The notes under the pieces are model-generated. The model was not told the origin of the DNA. It ran no database searches and worked only from the letters and a program-made list of their open reading frames with translations. The position numbers were made by a program, and so were the translations under genes. From an uncultured Rhodospirillales bacterium (GTDB lineage: Bacteria; Pseudomonadota; Alphaproteobacteria; Acetobacterales; Acetobacteraceae), in contig CAIPLM010000147.1 in assembly GCA_903865895.1 (NCBI GenBank), positions 25,994 to 89,993 of the forward strand: DNA of 64,000 bases. Reading direction: 5' to 3'. Positions 9,790 to 20,408 of this stretch are shown one piece after another; positions within the stretch are counted from its first letter, which is position 1, and each line of letters opens with the position of its first letter.

Positions 9790-11112
9790 ATGCCCCATTT
9801 CGATCTCATCATCCGCGGCGGCACCGCCGTGCTGCCCTGGGGCATGGAGCAGACCTCCATCGGCGTGCGCGAGGGGCGCATCGCCGGCCTCGGCGTGAGC
9901 CACGATGCCACGGCCGAGCAGACCATCGATGCCACCGGCCTGCACGTGCTCCCCGGGCTGATCGATCCCCACGTCCATTTGCGAGACCCCGGCAACGCCG
10001 CGGTGGAAACCATCCCCACCGGCACCAGGGGGGCCATCCTCGGCGGGCTCACCGCGGTGTTCGATATGCCGAACACCACGCCCTCGATCGTCGATGCCGA
10101 GACGTTGGCGTGGAAGCAGGGCTATGTGGAGCAGGCCGCCTGGTGCGACATGGGGCTCTATGTCGGCGGCACCAAAACCAACATCGCCGCGCTCGCCGCG
10201 CTCGAACTCGGCCGCGGCGTCTGCGCGGTGAAGATCTTCGCCGGCTCCTCCACCGGGGATCTCATGGTGGAGGATGACGAGAACCTCGAGCGCGTCATGC
10301 GCTCCGGCCGCCGCCGCATCGCCTACCACTCCGAGGACGAATACCGCCTGCAGGCACGCAAGGGGCTGTTCAAGTCGGGCGATCCCTATTCCAGCCACGC
10401 GGAATGGCGCGACGAGGAGGCCGCCTTCCTCGGCACCCGCCGCCTGATGGCGCTGGCCCGCAAGACCGGGCGGCCCGCCCATATCCTGCATGTCTCGACC
10501 GCCGAGGAACTCGATTACCTCAAGGGCTACCGCGACATCGCCACCGCCGAGGTGCTGGTCAACCACCTCACCCAGATGGCGCCGGATGTGTACGACCGCC
10601 TCGGGGGCTTCGGGGTGATGAACCCGCCCATCCGCGGCCGCCGCCACTATGAGGCGAGCTGGGCCGCGGTGCGCGACGGCACGGTGGACACGGTGGGCTC
10701 CGACCACGCGCCGCACCCCCGCGCGGCCAAGGAGAAGCCCTGGCCCGAGTGCCCCGCCGGGCTGACCGGGGTGCAAACCCTCGTCCCCGTCATGCTCGAT
10801 CACGTCAACGCCGGGCGGCTCACGCTGCCGCGCCTGGTGGACCTGCTCTGCGCCGGCCCGGCCCGCGTCTACAACGTGGTCGGCAAAGGCCGGCTCGCCG
10901 CCGGCTACGACGCCGATTTCACCATCGTCGACATGAAGGCGCGGCGGAAAATCGAGGAAAGCTGGATCGTCTCCCCCTGCGGCTGGACGCCCTTCGCGGG
11001 GATGGACATCACGGGCTGGCCGGTGGCCACCATCATCCGCGGCAACGCGGTGATGCGGGACGACGAGGTGCTGGGAGCGCCCGCCGGCAAGTTGGTGAAG
11101 TTCGCGGGGTAG
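9790..11112 (+). CDS. dihydroorotase/cyclic amidohydrolase family
   Basis: GLIDPHVHLRDPG, VFDMPNTTPS, SDHAPHPRAAKEKPW, GYDADFTIVDM. Confidence 0.88.
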   Translation: MPHFDLIIRGGTAVLPWGMEQTSIGVREGRIAGLGVSHDATAEQTIDATGLHVLPGLIDPHVHLRDPGNAAVETIPTGTRGAILGGLTAVFDMPNTTPSIVDAETLAWKQGYVEQAAWCDMGLYVGGTKTNIAALAALELGRGVCAVKIFAGSSTGDLMVEDDENLERVMRSGRRRIAYHSEDEYRLQARKGLFKSGDPYSSHAEWRDEEAAFLGTRRLMALARKTGRPAHILHVSTAEELDYLKGYRDIATAEVLVNHLTQMAPDVYDRLGGFGVMNPPIRGRRHYEASWAAVRDGTVDTVGSDHAPHPRAAKEKPWPECPAGLTGVQTLVPVMLDHVNAGRLTLPRLVDLLCAGPARVYNVVGKGRLAAGYDADFTIVDMKARRKIEESWIVSPCGWTPFAGMDITGWPVATIIRGNAVMRDDEVLGAPAGKLVKFAG

Positions 11113-11186
11113 AGCGGAACCGGGCGGACATCGCGCGCCACTCCCACGTGGCGTTTCCTCTGCGATGCCAGGCCAGTCGCGTGGGA

Positions 11187-13268
11187 TCAAGGCCCCTTGC
11201 GGATGCCGTTGGTCTCAGCCTCGGTGACGAGGCGATAGGCATCGTCGGGCAGTAGCAGGCGGGCGCGGATCAGGCGGTCGGCGGCAACGCGGATGGCGTT
11301 CACGTAGGCGGCCTTGGTGGGGTAGCGTTCTTCGATGGAGAGGCGCGGATCGCCATTGGCCAGCCGCTCGGCCTTGGTGGCGGCGAAGGGGATGAAGCTG
11401 CCGGAAAGGTTGCAGAAACCGCCATCGAACAGGTCGGCGCGGAACTTGTTCCAGCCGGTATAGGTGCCGACCGGCACCTGCACGAACAGCGAGCGGACGC
11501 CGCCGAGGTCATTGCCATCGGCATCGACCTGCGGGACCAGCACGCCGTAGCTGGCGGAGCCGGGTTTCGGCGGTTCGACGTCCAGGATGCCCATGGTGTC
11601 GCCGGCCTTGTAGCGGGGGCCGCGATCGAGGACATGCAGGGGGTTGGAGAGCGCGGTGAAGCGCAGGCCGGGGATGGCGGGGAAGTGGACGGAATCGGGC
11701 GCCACCAGCGTGCCATCGGCAATCCGCGGCACGGCGGCGGCCGGCGGGCGCTTGTCGTCGCGCACCCATTTGGTCAGGCCGTCAAGCAGGGCCCGCATGG
11801 TCCAGACATAGGGATTTGGATTGCCCGCATACTGGCACAGCGTCGGCGCCGGGAGCGGCAAGGGCGCCGGGGAATGCTGCGTCGAGCCCATGATGTAGGT
11901 GCGCACATTGGCGGGGTCGGCAACGTCCTTGGTGGCCAGCGGGTCGGTGAGGCCGAGGGACTGGCGGCCTTCCCAGACTTCGAGCGCGGTGGCGGCATGC
12001 ACGATGCGCGGGCAGGTATTGTCGGTCGTGCAGCGGTCGAGCAGGCCCTGGGTGCGGCCGGTCAGCGGGTCGGTCTGGCGGGCGTAGGTGAAGGGGAAGT
12101 CATAGGCGGGGTAGAGGTGGTCGATCTGCTCGCCCCAGGCGCGGCCGGGCTGGGCGAAGCGCAGCGAGAGCGGCAGCAGCCCGCCGCCGATATGGGGCAG
12201 CATGCCGTCGAACGCCATGCCGCCGGCCTCGGCGCGGTTGAATCCGAGATGCAGCAAAGTGCGGATCATCCGGCCGGACTGCGATGAGCCCATGACGATC
12301 GCCTTGGTATCCTTGCCATGCGCCACCGGGTTTACGGTGCCGGCGTCATCCTTGTCGCGATGCTTGAGGAAATCCGCGAGATCGCGCGCGGCGGCGAAGC
12401 CGAGGCCCATCACCAGCGGGTCCTTGGCGCGATAGATCAGCTCATAGAGTTTCCCGGCGTCGAAGCCGGCGTTGTAGCAGATCTTGGTGTCGCTCGGCGT
12501 GGTGGTGGCGCCGGCGCAGTCGGCGAAGCTCCACTGGTCGTTCGGGATGGCCACCCGCGCCGCCTTCTCGTGGGCGCGCACGGTGAGCACGGGGAGGAAC
12601 CCGTCCGCCAGCTTGGTCCGGTTGTCGGTGCTGGCGGTGGGGTAGGAGGTGGTGTTGCCGGCGTTGAACCAGCCGCCATTGAGGTTGATGCTTTTGGCCG
12701 GCGCCTGCAGCCCCCATTCGCTGCGCACCACGCCGGTGACGGGCGAACCGTCGGCGTTGCGTGCGGCGGGGACGTGGAGCGTCATGCGGTTATCACCCGG
12801 CGCCACGTCGGCCTGCCAGCCGAACCAGACCAAGGTGTAACCTTGCTTCAGCATCCAGCCGTCGCCGGCGTCATCGATAGCGTTAAGGTTGGCGATGCCG
12901 CCCGTCACGTCGGCATGGTAAAAGGCCAGCCCGAGCTTGTTGCCACGGTTGATGATCTCAAACAGGTGCACCCCGTTGCTGGCCGCCGGATTGGCGGGGC
13001 GGATGATGTCGAGATCAGTGTCGTATTCCACCATGCCGCGGGCGTTGCGCGGCGCGAGCCGGATGTCCTGGATATTGGCGTTGAGCGGCGATTTCGGATC
13101 GACCTCGCCATGCGCCCGGGCAGTGACCCGCTCATAGGTGCCGGCGGGCCCGAACAGCTTGCCGCCGAACGCCGGTTGCACCTTGAGGTTTTCGAGGCGG
13201 GTGATCCGCGCCTCTGCCGTCGCGGTCAGCGCGCCAAGCGCCATTGCCGCCATCAGAATGCGTCGCAT
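11187..13268 (-). CDS. secreted alpha/beta hydrolase domain-containing protein
   Basis: Signal peptide MRRILMAAMALGALTATAEA; MGSSQSGRMIRTLLHLGFN; long tail typical of the family. Confidence 0.75.
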   Translation of the reverse strand: MRRILMAAMALGALTATAEARITRLENLKVQPAFGGKLFGPAGTYERVTARAHGEVDPKSPLNANIQDIRLAPRNARGMVEYDTDLDIIRPANPAASNGVHLFEIINRGNKLGLAFYHADVTGGIANLNAIDDAGDGWMLKQGYTLVWFGWQADVAPGDNRMTLHVPAARNADGSPVTGVVRSEWGLQAPAKSINLNGGWFNAGNTTSYPTASTDNRTKLADGFLPVLTVRAHEKAARVAIPNDQWSFADCAGATTTPSDTKICYNAGFDAGKLYELIYRAKDPLVMGLGFAAARDLADFLKHRDKDDAGTVNPVAHGKDTKAIVMGSSQSGRMIRTLLHLGFNRAEAGGMAFDGMLPHIGGGLLPLSLRFAQPGRAWGEQIDHLYPAYDFPFTYARQTDPLTGRTQGLLDRCTTDNTCPRIVHAATALEVWEGRQSLGLTDPLATKDVADPANVRTYIMGSTQHSPAPLPLPAPTLCQYAGNPNPYVWTMRALLDGLTKWVRDDKRPPAAAVPRIADGTLVAPDSVHFPAIPGLRFTALSNPLHVLDRGPRYKAGDTMGILDVEPPKPGSASYGVLVPQVDADGNDLGGVRSLFVQVPVGTYTGWNKFRADLFDGGFCNLSGSFIPFAATKAERLANGDPRLSIEERYPTKAAYVNAIRVAADRLIRARLLLPDDAYRLVTEAETNGIRKGP

Positions 13269-13400
13269 CGTCTTCCCCCCATTCTGGTTTCCACAGGATC
13301 GCTGACCAATTCGCGCGGCGGCAGATACACCAACACATGCGAGGTCTTTCCCTGGCGCGGGACACGTGGTGACATCGAGCCCGCAACAGGAGACCGGATT

Positions 13401-14921
13401 ATGGCCATCGCCGCGCGCTCATTCCGCATCGTCGCCGTCCTGACCGCATCGCTGCTCGCCGGCACGGCGCAGGCCGCCGGCACGCTGCGCGTCGGCATCG
13501 CCGAGGACCCCGATATTCTCGACCCCGCGCGCTCCGGCTCCTATGTCGGGCGCATCCTGTTCGCGGCGCTGTGCGACAAGCTGGTGGATATCGACGCCAA
13601 GCTCGCCTTCCAGCCGCAGCTCGCCACCAAGTGGGAATGGTCGGCCGACAACATGGCGCTCACCGTCACGCTGCGGCCCGGCGTGAAGTTCCATGACGGC
13701 GAGGCGGTGGACGCCGAGGCCGTCCGCATCAACCTCACGCGCTACCAATCCGCCCCTGAAAGCGTCCGCAAGGGCGAGGTGAAGCCGATCGCGGCGATCG
13801 AGGTGGTCGATCCGCTGACCGTCCGCCTCAAGCTCGCCCAGCCCTACGCGCCGCTGGTCGCCGTGCTGGCGGATCGGGCGGGGATGATGATGTCGCCGAA
13901 GGCGCTCGCCCGGCTCGGCGCCGAGGTATCGAAGGATCCGGTCTGCGCCGGTCCGTTCAAATTCACCGAGCGGGTGGCGCAGGACCACATCACGTTTGAC
14001 CGCTTCCCCGGCTACTGGGATGCCGGGCGGGTGCATCTCGATCGCATCGTCTACCGCCCCTACGCCGACAGCAATATCCGCCTCATCAACCTGCAATCCG
14101 GCCAGCTCGACCTCATCGAGCGCATGCCGCCCTCGGACGCCACGCGGGTGAAGGCCGACCCCAAGCTGCGGCTGCTGACCTCGCCGGCGATCGCCTATCA
14201 GAGCCTGTTCATCAATCTCGCCCATGGCCCGATGGCCGATAACCCGCTCGGCAAGGACGCCCGCGTGCGCGAGGCCTTCGAAAAGGCGATCGACCGCAAC
14301 GTGATCAACCAGGTGATCGGCGAGGGCATGTTCGTGCCCAACAACCAGGTGGAATCCCCGACCTCGCCCTACTGGAACGCTGGCCATCCGGTGCCGCCGC
14401 GTGACCTCGCGGGCGCGAAGGCGCTGCTGAAGGCGGCCGGCTACGATAAGGTCAGCTTCGAGCTGCTCACCTACAACGCCCCGATCGCCCAGCAGACCGC
14501 CGAGCTGATCCAGTCGATGGCGGGAGAGGCCGGGTTCGACATCAAGCTCAAAATGATGGAGGCCAACGCCGCCACCACGGCCGCGATCAACGGGGAGTAC
14601 CAGATGACCACCGGCATCTGGTCCGGCCGTGCCGACCCCGACGGCAACATCGCGATCTGGCTGGCCAAGGACGGCTTCCTCAACTGGGGCCGCTACGACA
14701 ACCCCGCCCTGGACGCCCTGCTGGTCAAGGCCCGCGGGGTGACCGACGTCGCGGCGCGCAAGACGATGTATGGCGAGATTTCCGACATCTACCTGAAGGA
14801 TCGCCCCTTCGTGGTGATGTACCATCAGACCTGGCTGTTCGGCACCACCGAGCGGCTCTCCGGTTTTGCGCCGGTGCCGGACGGGCTGCTACGGCCCCAG
14901 GGAATTCAGATCAGGCAATAG
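13401..14921 (+). CDS. ABC transporter substrate-binding protein, family 5 (peptide/nickel type)
   Basis: Signal peptide; DPDILDPARSGSYVGRILFAALCDKLVDID; VCAGPFKFTERVAQDHITFDRFPGYW. Confidence 0.9.
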   Translation: MAIAARSFRIVAVLTASLLAGTAQAAGTLRVGIAEDPDILDPARSGSYVGRILFAALCDKLVDIDAKLAFQPQLATKWEWSADNMALTVTLRPGVKFHDGEAVDAEAVRINLTRYQSAPESVRKGEVKPIAAIEVVDPLTVRLKLAQPYAPLVAVLADRAGMMMSPKALARLGAEVSKDPVCAGPFKFTERVAQDHITFDRFPGYWDAGRVHLDRIVYRPYADSNIRLINLQSGQLDLIERMPPSDATRVKADPKLRLLTSPAIAYQSLFINLAHGPMADNPLGKDARVREAFEKAIDRNVINQVIGEGMFVPNNQVESPTSPYWNAGHPVPPRDLAGAKALLKAAGYDKVSFELLTYNAPIAQQTAELIQSMAGEAGFDIKLKMMEANAATTAAINGEYQMTTGIWSGRADPDGNIAIWLAKDGFLNWGRYDNPALDALLVKARGVTDVAARKTMYGEISDIYLKDRPFVVMYHQTWLFGTTERLSGFAPVPDGLLRPQGIQIRQ

Positions 14922-14929
14922 GACCCGCC

Positions 14930-16141
14930 ATGCCCCTCTCCAACGTCTCCATCGACGGCAAGCGCCTGCTCGCCGATCTCTACAAGCTCAGGGAATTCGG
15001 CACCTACAAGACCGGGGTGCACCGGCCGACCTACTCCAAGGTGGACATGGAAAGCCGCGCGTGGATCTGCGAGCGCATGCGCGAGGCCGGGCTCACGCCG
15101 GAGATCGACGGCATCGGCAACGTCATCGGCCGCGGTGAGGGCGATGGTCCCCGCGTGCTGCTCGGCTCGCACACCGAGACCCAGCCCTATGCCGGCTGGC
15201 TCGATGGCGCGCTCGGCGTGATGTACGGGCTCGAGGTTGCCCGCGCCGTCGGCCGCGGGGTGGACGTGATCTCCTTTGCCGATGAAGAGGGCCACTACTC
15301 CAGCTTCCCCGGCAGCCGCTCCTATATCGGCGCCTTCTCGGAGGCCGATATCGACGCCGGGCGCAACAAGTACGAGGGTGTCTCGATGCGGGAGGCCCTG
15401 GCCGCCGCCGGGCTGGCCGGGCGGCGCCGGGTGGCGTTCGAACCCGGGCGATACAAGGGTTACGTGGAGGCCCATATCGAGCAGGGCGACACGCTGGAGA
15501 GCACCGGCGAGAAGATCGGCATCGTCACCTCCATCGTCGGCATCTGGGCCTATCGCATCACCTTCGAGGGGGTGCAGAACCACGCCGGCACCACCCGCAT
15601 GGCGATCCGCCGTGACGCCGGGTTGGCGGCGGTGAAGCTTGTTGCCGCGATCGACGCGCTGTTCCCGACCATTTGCGCCGAACGCACCGTCTGGACCGTC
15701 GGGCGCATCACGCTCGATCCCGGGGCCGGCTCCATCATCCCCGGCGGCGCCGAGGTGGTGTTCCAGATCCGCGATGCCGATATCGAGGTGCTTAAGCGGA
15801 TGGAAGCGGCGCTGGAGGGGCTGGTGGCGGAGGCCGACAAGGGGCCGTGCCGGGCGGCGCTGCACAACGTCTCGCGCTCGACACCGTCGCTGATGGATGC
15901 CGGCTTCCAGGATGCGCTGGAACGCGCCGCCGAGCGCTTCGCGCCGGGGCTGCACCAGCGCATGCCGAGCGGGGCGGGGCATGACGCGCAATGGCTGGCC
16001 CGCGTGATGCCGGCCGCGATGCTGTTCGTGCCCTCGATCGGCGGCATCAGCCACCATTGGAGCGAGAACACGTCTGACGAGGATATCGTGCTGGGCTGCC
16101 AGGTGATGGCGACGGCGATCGCCGAGATTCTGGCGAGCTAA
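14930..16141 (+). CDS. M20-family Zn-dependent amidase/hydrolase (hydantoinase/carbamoylase, allantoate amidohydrolase-like)
   Basis: GSHTETQPYAGWLDGALGV, FADEEGHYSSFPGSRSYIG, AHIEQGDTLES, GAGHDAQWLARVMPAAMLFVPSIGGISH. Confidence 0.9.
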   Translation: MPLSNVSIDGKRLLADLYKLREFGTYKTGVHRPTYSKVDMESRAWICERMREAGLTPEIDGIGNVIGRGEGDGPRVLLGSHTETQPYAGWLDGALGVMYGLEVARAVGRGVDVISFADEEGHYSSFPGSRSYIGAFSEADIDAGRNKYEGVSMREALAAAGLAGRRRVAFEPGRYKGYVEAHIEQGDTLESTGEKIGIVTSIVGIWAYRITFEGVQNHAGTTRMAIRRDAGLAAVKLVAAIDALFPTICAERTVWTVGRITLDPGAGSIIPGGAEVVFQIRDADIEVLKRMEAALEGLVAEADKGPCRAALHNVSRSTPSLMDAGFQDALERAAERFAPGLHQRMPSGAGHDAQWLARVMPAAMLFVPSIGGISHHWSENTSDEDIVLGCQVMATAIAEILAS

Positions 16142-16157
16142 GCCGCAGTCACGAAAA

Positions 16158-16186
16158 ACCCCGGGCGGCTTGCGGCCACCCGGGGT
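16158..16186. terminator. stem-loop between convergent genes
   Basis: ACCCCGGGcGGCttgcgGCCaCCCGGGGT inverted repeat between ends of 16141(+) and 16205(-). Confidence 0.7.
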
Positions 16187-16204
16187 GATATCGGCCGGCG
16201 CGGC

Positions 16205-16645
16205 TTAGCGCTGGCGGTAGGTGCGGTGGCAGCCGCCGCAAGCGGCGCCAACTTCACCGAAGGCTACGGCGAACGCCGCGGCGTCATTGGCGTCGGCGGC
16301 GGCCGAGACCTTCATGGCGGCGGCGTTGAGCGCCATGGCGGCCTTCATCATGCCGGCGCTGTCGGAGAACGCCTCGGCGGTGGCCTTGGTGGCGCCCTTG
16401 TCGGAACCGGCAGGAAACAGGCCCGGGAAGGCTGCGGCCCACGCTGCCATGGCATCGGCGGTGCCCTTCAGCGGCTTCACTTCGGTGGTCTTGGCATCGA
16501 CGGCGCGCTTGAGCGCCCCGGTCGATGCAGCGAGCAGGTCCATGCCGGCCTTGCGCGCCGCGATGGCGGCATCGGCGGTTTGCGCCTGCGCGGCGCCGCC
16601 AAAGCCGAACGCCGCAATCATTCCGGCGAGAATCAGTTTACGCAT
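16205..16645 (-). CDS. cytochrome c-prime-like protein
   Basis: Signal peptide; C-terminal ACGGCHRTYRQR haem site; four-helix-like alanine-rich body. Confidence 0.88.
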   Translation of the reverse strand: MRKLILAGMIAAFGFGGAAQAQTADAAIAARKAGMDLLAASTGALKRAVDAKTTEVKPLKGTADAMAAWAAAFPGLFPAGSDKGATKATAEAFSDSAGMMKAAMALNAAAMKVSAAADANDAAAFAVAFGEVGAACGGCHRTYRQR

Positions 16646-16717
16646 ACTTCGGTTCCCCAATTTGCTTGTGCCACATAGAAGCCGCCGCGCCCGGTGAAAT
16701 CAACCAGCACAGCCGTG

Positions 16718-17272
16718 TCAGGCGCGTGACGATTTGCGCGTGAGCATATTCCCGGCCCGCGCGCGAATTTTTCCAATCCGCCCGACATCGGCCAGCCTGC
16801 GGTCGAGAAAGGCGAGGGTGGCTGCCGCATCGCCGCGCAGCCAGTAGAGCATGGTCGCCGAGAGCACCGCCGCGAGGGTGGCCCGCTTGGTGTGGCGGGT
16901 CGCATCGTCCAGCTTTTCGCCGGCGGCGTGCCACACCGCGTCCACCGTCGCCGCCATGGAACGGGCGGACCAGGGGGCGACATGCGGCAGCAACCGCAGC
17001 CCGGCGGCGCGGCGCAGCGCCTCGCGGTACGGGGCGAGGCGGGCGAGTCGCAGGGCGATCACCGCCCGCACCCGCCCAGGGGTGCGCAGGCCGGCCATGT
17101 CGGCGGCAGCGGCGTCCTCTGCCATCCAGCGGTCGGCCAGGGCGGCGAAGGCGGCGAGCAGCGCGCCCGCGCCCTCGAAGGGCGGTTCGGCGCGGCCGGC
17201 CGCCAGCGCCCAGCCGATGCGCGGCGCCTCGGCGACCGCCGCCAGCACCGCCGCCTCGCTGTGCTCCGTCAT
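16718..17272 (-). CDS. COQ9 family ubiquinone biosynthesis protein
   Basis: C-terminal DDATRHTKRATLAAVLSATMLYWLRGDAA pattern of the COQ9 family; located near rpsU. Confidence 0.8.
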   Translation of the reverse strand: MTEHSEAAVLAAVAEAPRIGWALAAGRAEPPFEGAGALLAAFAALADRWMAEDAAAADMAGLRTPGRVRAVIALRLARLAPYREALRRAAGLRLLPHVAPWSARSMAATVDAVWHAAGEKLDDATRHTKRATLAAVLSATMLYWLRGDAAATLAFLDRRLADVGRIGKIRARAGNMLTRKSSRA

Positions 17273-17832
17273 GCGATCGGCACCGACCGGCGAAACTCTG
17301 GCTGGCCGGCCTTGGCGAGATCCTCGATGAAGCCGAAATGGGCGAAATCGGCGCCGTGCATGCGCATGGGGTAGAGAATGCCGTCGAGATGGTCGTATTC
17401 GTGCTGCACGATGGCGGCGTGGGCGCCGGTGGCCTCGCCGATCACCGGGTTGCCATCCGTGTCCACCCCCGCGTAGCGGATGCGCCAGGCGCGCGGCACG
17501 GCCGCGCGGATCCCGGGGATGGACAGGCAGCCCTCCCAGCCGATCTGGCGCTGCTCGCCGAGGAAAGTGAGCACGGGGTTGATCACCGTGGTGTTGGCGA
17601 TCGGCCGGTCATCGGCATCGCCGCCGACCCGCTCGGGGCGGACGCGGAAAATGAACAGCCGCAGCGGCACGTGCACCTGCGGCGCGGCGAGCCCGGCGCC
17701 CTGGATGTCATCCAGCGTCTCGAACATATCGGCGACCAGTTTGCGGATTTCGGGGGCGGTGGGGTCCGCCACCGGCTCGGCCTTTTGGAAGAGAACCGGG
17801 TGTCCCATGCGGGCGATTTTCAGTATAGCCAT
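17269..17832 (-). CDS. def: peptide deformylase
   Basis: GAGLAAPQVH, EGCLSIPG, QHEYDHLDG motifs. Confidence 0.95.
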   Translation of the reverse strand: MAILKIARMGHPVLFQKAEPVADPTAPEIRKLVADMFETLDDIQGAGLAAPQVHVPLRLFIFRVRPERVGGDADDRPIANTTVINPVLTFLGEQRQIGWEGCLSIPGIRAAVPRAWRIRYAGVDTDGNPVIGEATGAHAAIVQHEYDHLDGILYPMRMHGADFAHFGFIEDLAKAGQPEFRRSVPIA

Positions 17833-17982
17833 GGCTGCTGCGATCCTGAGGCGTGAATTGAGGGTTTTGCGATCCGTCCGGCCATGTTATAGCGCCCGCC
17901 TTCCGGTACGGGCAGTCCGTCCCGGACCCTTTTTGTCGCTCCGATCGTCGGGGCGCCCCCGGGCAGAGGAGTAGGCGGCCAA

Positions 17983-18186
17983 GTGCAGGTTCTCGTTCGT
18001 GACAACAATGTCGATCAGGCGCTCAAGGCGCTCAAGAAGAAGATGCAGCGGGAAGGGATCTTCCGTGAGATGAAGCTGCGCCGCCATTTCGAGAAGCCCT
18101 CGGAGCGCCGGGCCCGCGAAGCCGCGGAAGCCGTGCGCCGGGCTCGCAAGATGGAGCGCAAGCGCCTGGAGCGCGAAGGGTTCTGA
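17983..18186 (+). CDS. rpsU: 30S ribosomal protein S21
   Basis: [46 protein letters not shown]. Confidence 0.97.
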   Translation: MQVLVRDNNVDQALKALKKKMQREGIFREMKLRRHFEKPSERRAREAAEAVRRARKMERKRLEREGF

Positions 18187-18299
18187 CACCCGCTCCAGGA
18201 ACCGGTTCGCGGCGCATCGCGCCAGCCGGGTTACGATAGAATAGCGTGCGTCGCGGCGCGGGGGGCTACCCCCGTTGGCCGCGGTCCGCGTTTGCTCGG

Positions 18300-18893
18300 C
18301 TACAGGGTTTCGGCGATGAGGTCGGCGCAGGCGGCATTGCCTTGCGCCCGCAGCGCCGCGACCACGCTCTCACGGTCCTCGCGGCTGCGGTTCTGGCTCA
18401 TTTTCCACTGCGCCTCCACCTTGGTCGCGCGCAGGCGGAAAGCCCTGATTCCCTTGAACATCTGCGCCCGGTAAGTCTCGGTCAGGGCATCGAGATCGAA
18501 ACCCGCGGGGTCTCCCACCCCGAGCGTGCGCAGGATGGTGGCGGTCTCGTCGGCGCCATCGCAGAGTTCCAGCGTGCCATGGACGTGCACCGCCGCGTAG
18601 TCCCAGGTTGGCACCGCCGGCTGGGTGCGGTACCAGCCCGGGGCGATATAGGCGTGCGGGCCGGTGAAGATCGCCAGCGCGGTGCCGCCGGCGAGCGCCG
18701 CCACCTGCGGATTGGCCGCCGCGACATGCGCTTCCAGCACCAGCGCCCCTTCCTCCTGCCGCACGACGAAGGGCAGATGCGAGCCCTCCATGCCCCCGGC
18801 CCCGGTGGTGACCAGCACCCCGAACGGGTTGGAGGCGATCAGCGCGACGATGCGGGCCTGATCCTCGACGGTGAACACGGGGCGCAGATACAT
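18300..18893 (-). CDS. PaiB-like FMN-binding negative transcriptional regulator
   Basis: MYLRPVFTVEDQARIVALIASNPFGVLVT...SHLPFVV...YIAPGWY. Confidence 0.88.
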   Translation of the reverse strand: MYLRPVFTVEDQARIVALIASNPFGVLVTTGAGGMEGSHLPFVVRQEEGALVLEAHVAAANPQVAALAGGTALAIFTGPHAYIAPGWYRTQPAVPTWDYAAVHVHGTLELCDGADETATILRTLGVGDPAGFDLDALTETYRAQMFKGIRAFRLRATKVEAQWKMSQNRSREDRESVVAALRAQGNAACADLIAETL

Positions 18894-18947
18894 GGGGGCG
18901 GTTCCTTCACTTGTGGTCAGCCTGCCATAGGCTATGATTGGTCCGCC

Positions 18948-20408
18948 ATGAACAACCAAAACCCCCTAATAATGCCAGACCAATCCCGCCAGGATGCGGT
19001 GTTCGAGCGGCTGCGCGGCGGCATTCTCAGCGGTGCCCTGCCCTCCGGCAGCCGACTGCCGCCGAGCCGCCATCTCGCGGAGGAGTTGGGGGTGGCGCGC
19101 CAGACGGTGGTGCTGGCCTATGAGCGCCTCGCGGCCGAGGGCTATGTCCGCGCCCGCATCGGCAGCGGCACCTTCGTCGCGACGGATCTGCCGGACGCCG
19201 CTCCCCTCGCCGCCCCGGCGGCCCGCGAGACGGCAGCACCGCTCTCCCGCCGCGGGGCGTTGATCGCGGCGACGCCGATTTCCACCGCCGGGCCGGTGGC
19301 GGGGCACTCGAACCTGCTCGCCCCGGGCGTGCCCGCCACCGATCTCTTCCCCATCGCCGCCTGGGCGCGCGCCACCGCCCGCGTGCTGCGCGATCTGCCC
19401 TCCGACTCCACCGGATACCCGGACATGCAGGGCCTCGGCGCGCTGCGCACCGCCGTTGCCGCACACCTCGCCGCCACGCGCGGATTGATCGCCGACCCCG
19501 CGCAGATCGTCATCACCACCGGCACCCAACAGGCGCTGCGGGTCGCCGCCGAATTGCTGCTCGACCCCGGGGACCCCGCCTGGGTGGAGGAGCCCGGCTA
19601 TATCGCCGGGCGCGGCGCGCTGGCGGCGGCCGGGGCCCTGCTGGTGCCGGTGCCGTCCGACGCCGAGGGGATCGATGTCGCCGCCGGCATCGCCCTGGCG
19701 CCCGCCGCGCGGCTGGCTTTGGTCGCTCCCTCGCATGCCACCCCACTCGGTGGCGCGCTGCCGATCGGGCGCCGGCTGGCGTTGCTCGACTGGGCGGCCC
19801 GCGCCGGGGCCTGGATCCTGGAGGATGACTGCGACTCGGAGTTCCGCTGGGAGGGCAAGCCGCTGCCGCCGCTCGCCTCGCTCGATCGCAGCGGGCGGGT
19901 GATTTATTGCGGCACCTTCAGCAAGACGCTGGCGCCCGCCCTGCGGCTCGGCTTCGCGGTGGTGCCGGCGCCGCTCACCGCCGCCTTCGTGCGCGCGCGG
20001 GGGTTGGGCGATCGCGGGCCCGGCACGTTGCAGCAGGCGGTGTTGGCCGATTTCATCGGCGAGGGACGGCTCGGCCCGCATATCCGGCGCATGCGCACCG
20101 AATATGCCCGCCGCCGCGCCGCACTGCTCGCCGCGCTGGCCCGGCATTGCCCGCAGGCCGATCCGGTGGCGGCGCCGGGCGGATTGCACCTCGTGCTGCG
20201 CCTTGCCGACTCGGTCGATGCCGCCCGCGTCGTCGTGTCAGCGCGCGCGCGTGGCCTCGCGGTCTCCCCGCTCGCCGCCTATTTCAGCGGGCCGCCGCGG
20301 ATGAACGGCCTGGTGATCGGTTTCGCGACCACCCCGCCGGCGCTGGCCGCCGATGCGGCGCGACGGCTGGCGGCGGCGATCGGGCCGGCTACGGATGCGG
20401 CGCCGTAG
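18948..20408 (+). CDS. MocR/PdxR-type transcriptional regulator (GntR HTH plus aminotransferase domain)
   Basis: [44 protein letters not shown], then aminotransferase domain with [12 protein letters not shown] and [15 protein letters not shown]. Confidence 0.92.
   Translation: MNNQNPLIMPDQSRQDAVFERLRGGILSGALPSGSRLPPSRHLAEELGVARQTVVLAYERLAAEGYVRARIGSGTFVATDLPDAAPLAAPAARETAAPLSRRGALIAATPISTAGPVAGHSNLLAPGVPATDLFPIAAWARATARVLRDLPSDSTGYPDMQGLGALRTAVAAHLAATRGLIADPAQIVITTGTQQALRVAAELLLDPGDPAWVEEPGYIAGRGALAAAGALLVPVPSDAEGIDVAAGIALAPAARLALVAPSHATPLGGALPIGRRLALLDWAARAGAWILEDDCDSEFRWEGKPLPPLASLDRSGRVIYCGTFSKTLAPALRLGFAVVPAPLTAAFVRARGLGDRGPGTLQQAVLADFIGEGRLGPHIRRMRTEYARRRAALLAALARHCPQADPVAAPGGLHLVLRLADSVDAARVVVSARARGLAVSPLAAYFSGPPRMNGLVIGFATTPPALAADAARRLAAAIGPATDAAP

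Noticed and set aside
12318-13400. N-terminal extension of the 13401 SBP ORF
   Set aside because: Antisense to the alpha/beta hydrolase gene; the real signal peptide and RBS place the start at 13401
17880-17982. Possible S21 leader riboregulator
   Set aside because: Only short weak stems (GCCCG/CGGGC, GTCCG/CGGAC) with a T-run; not distinguishable from chance at this GC content
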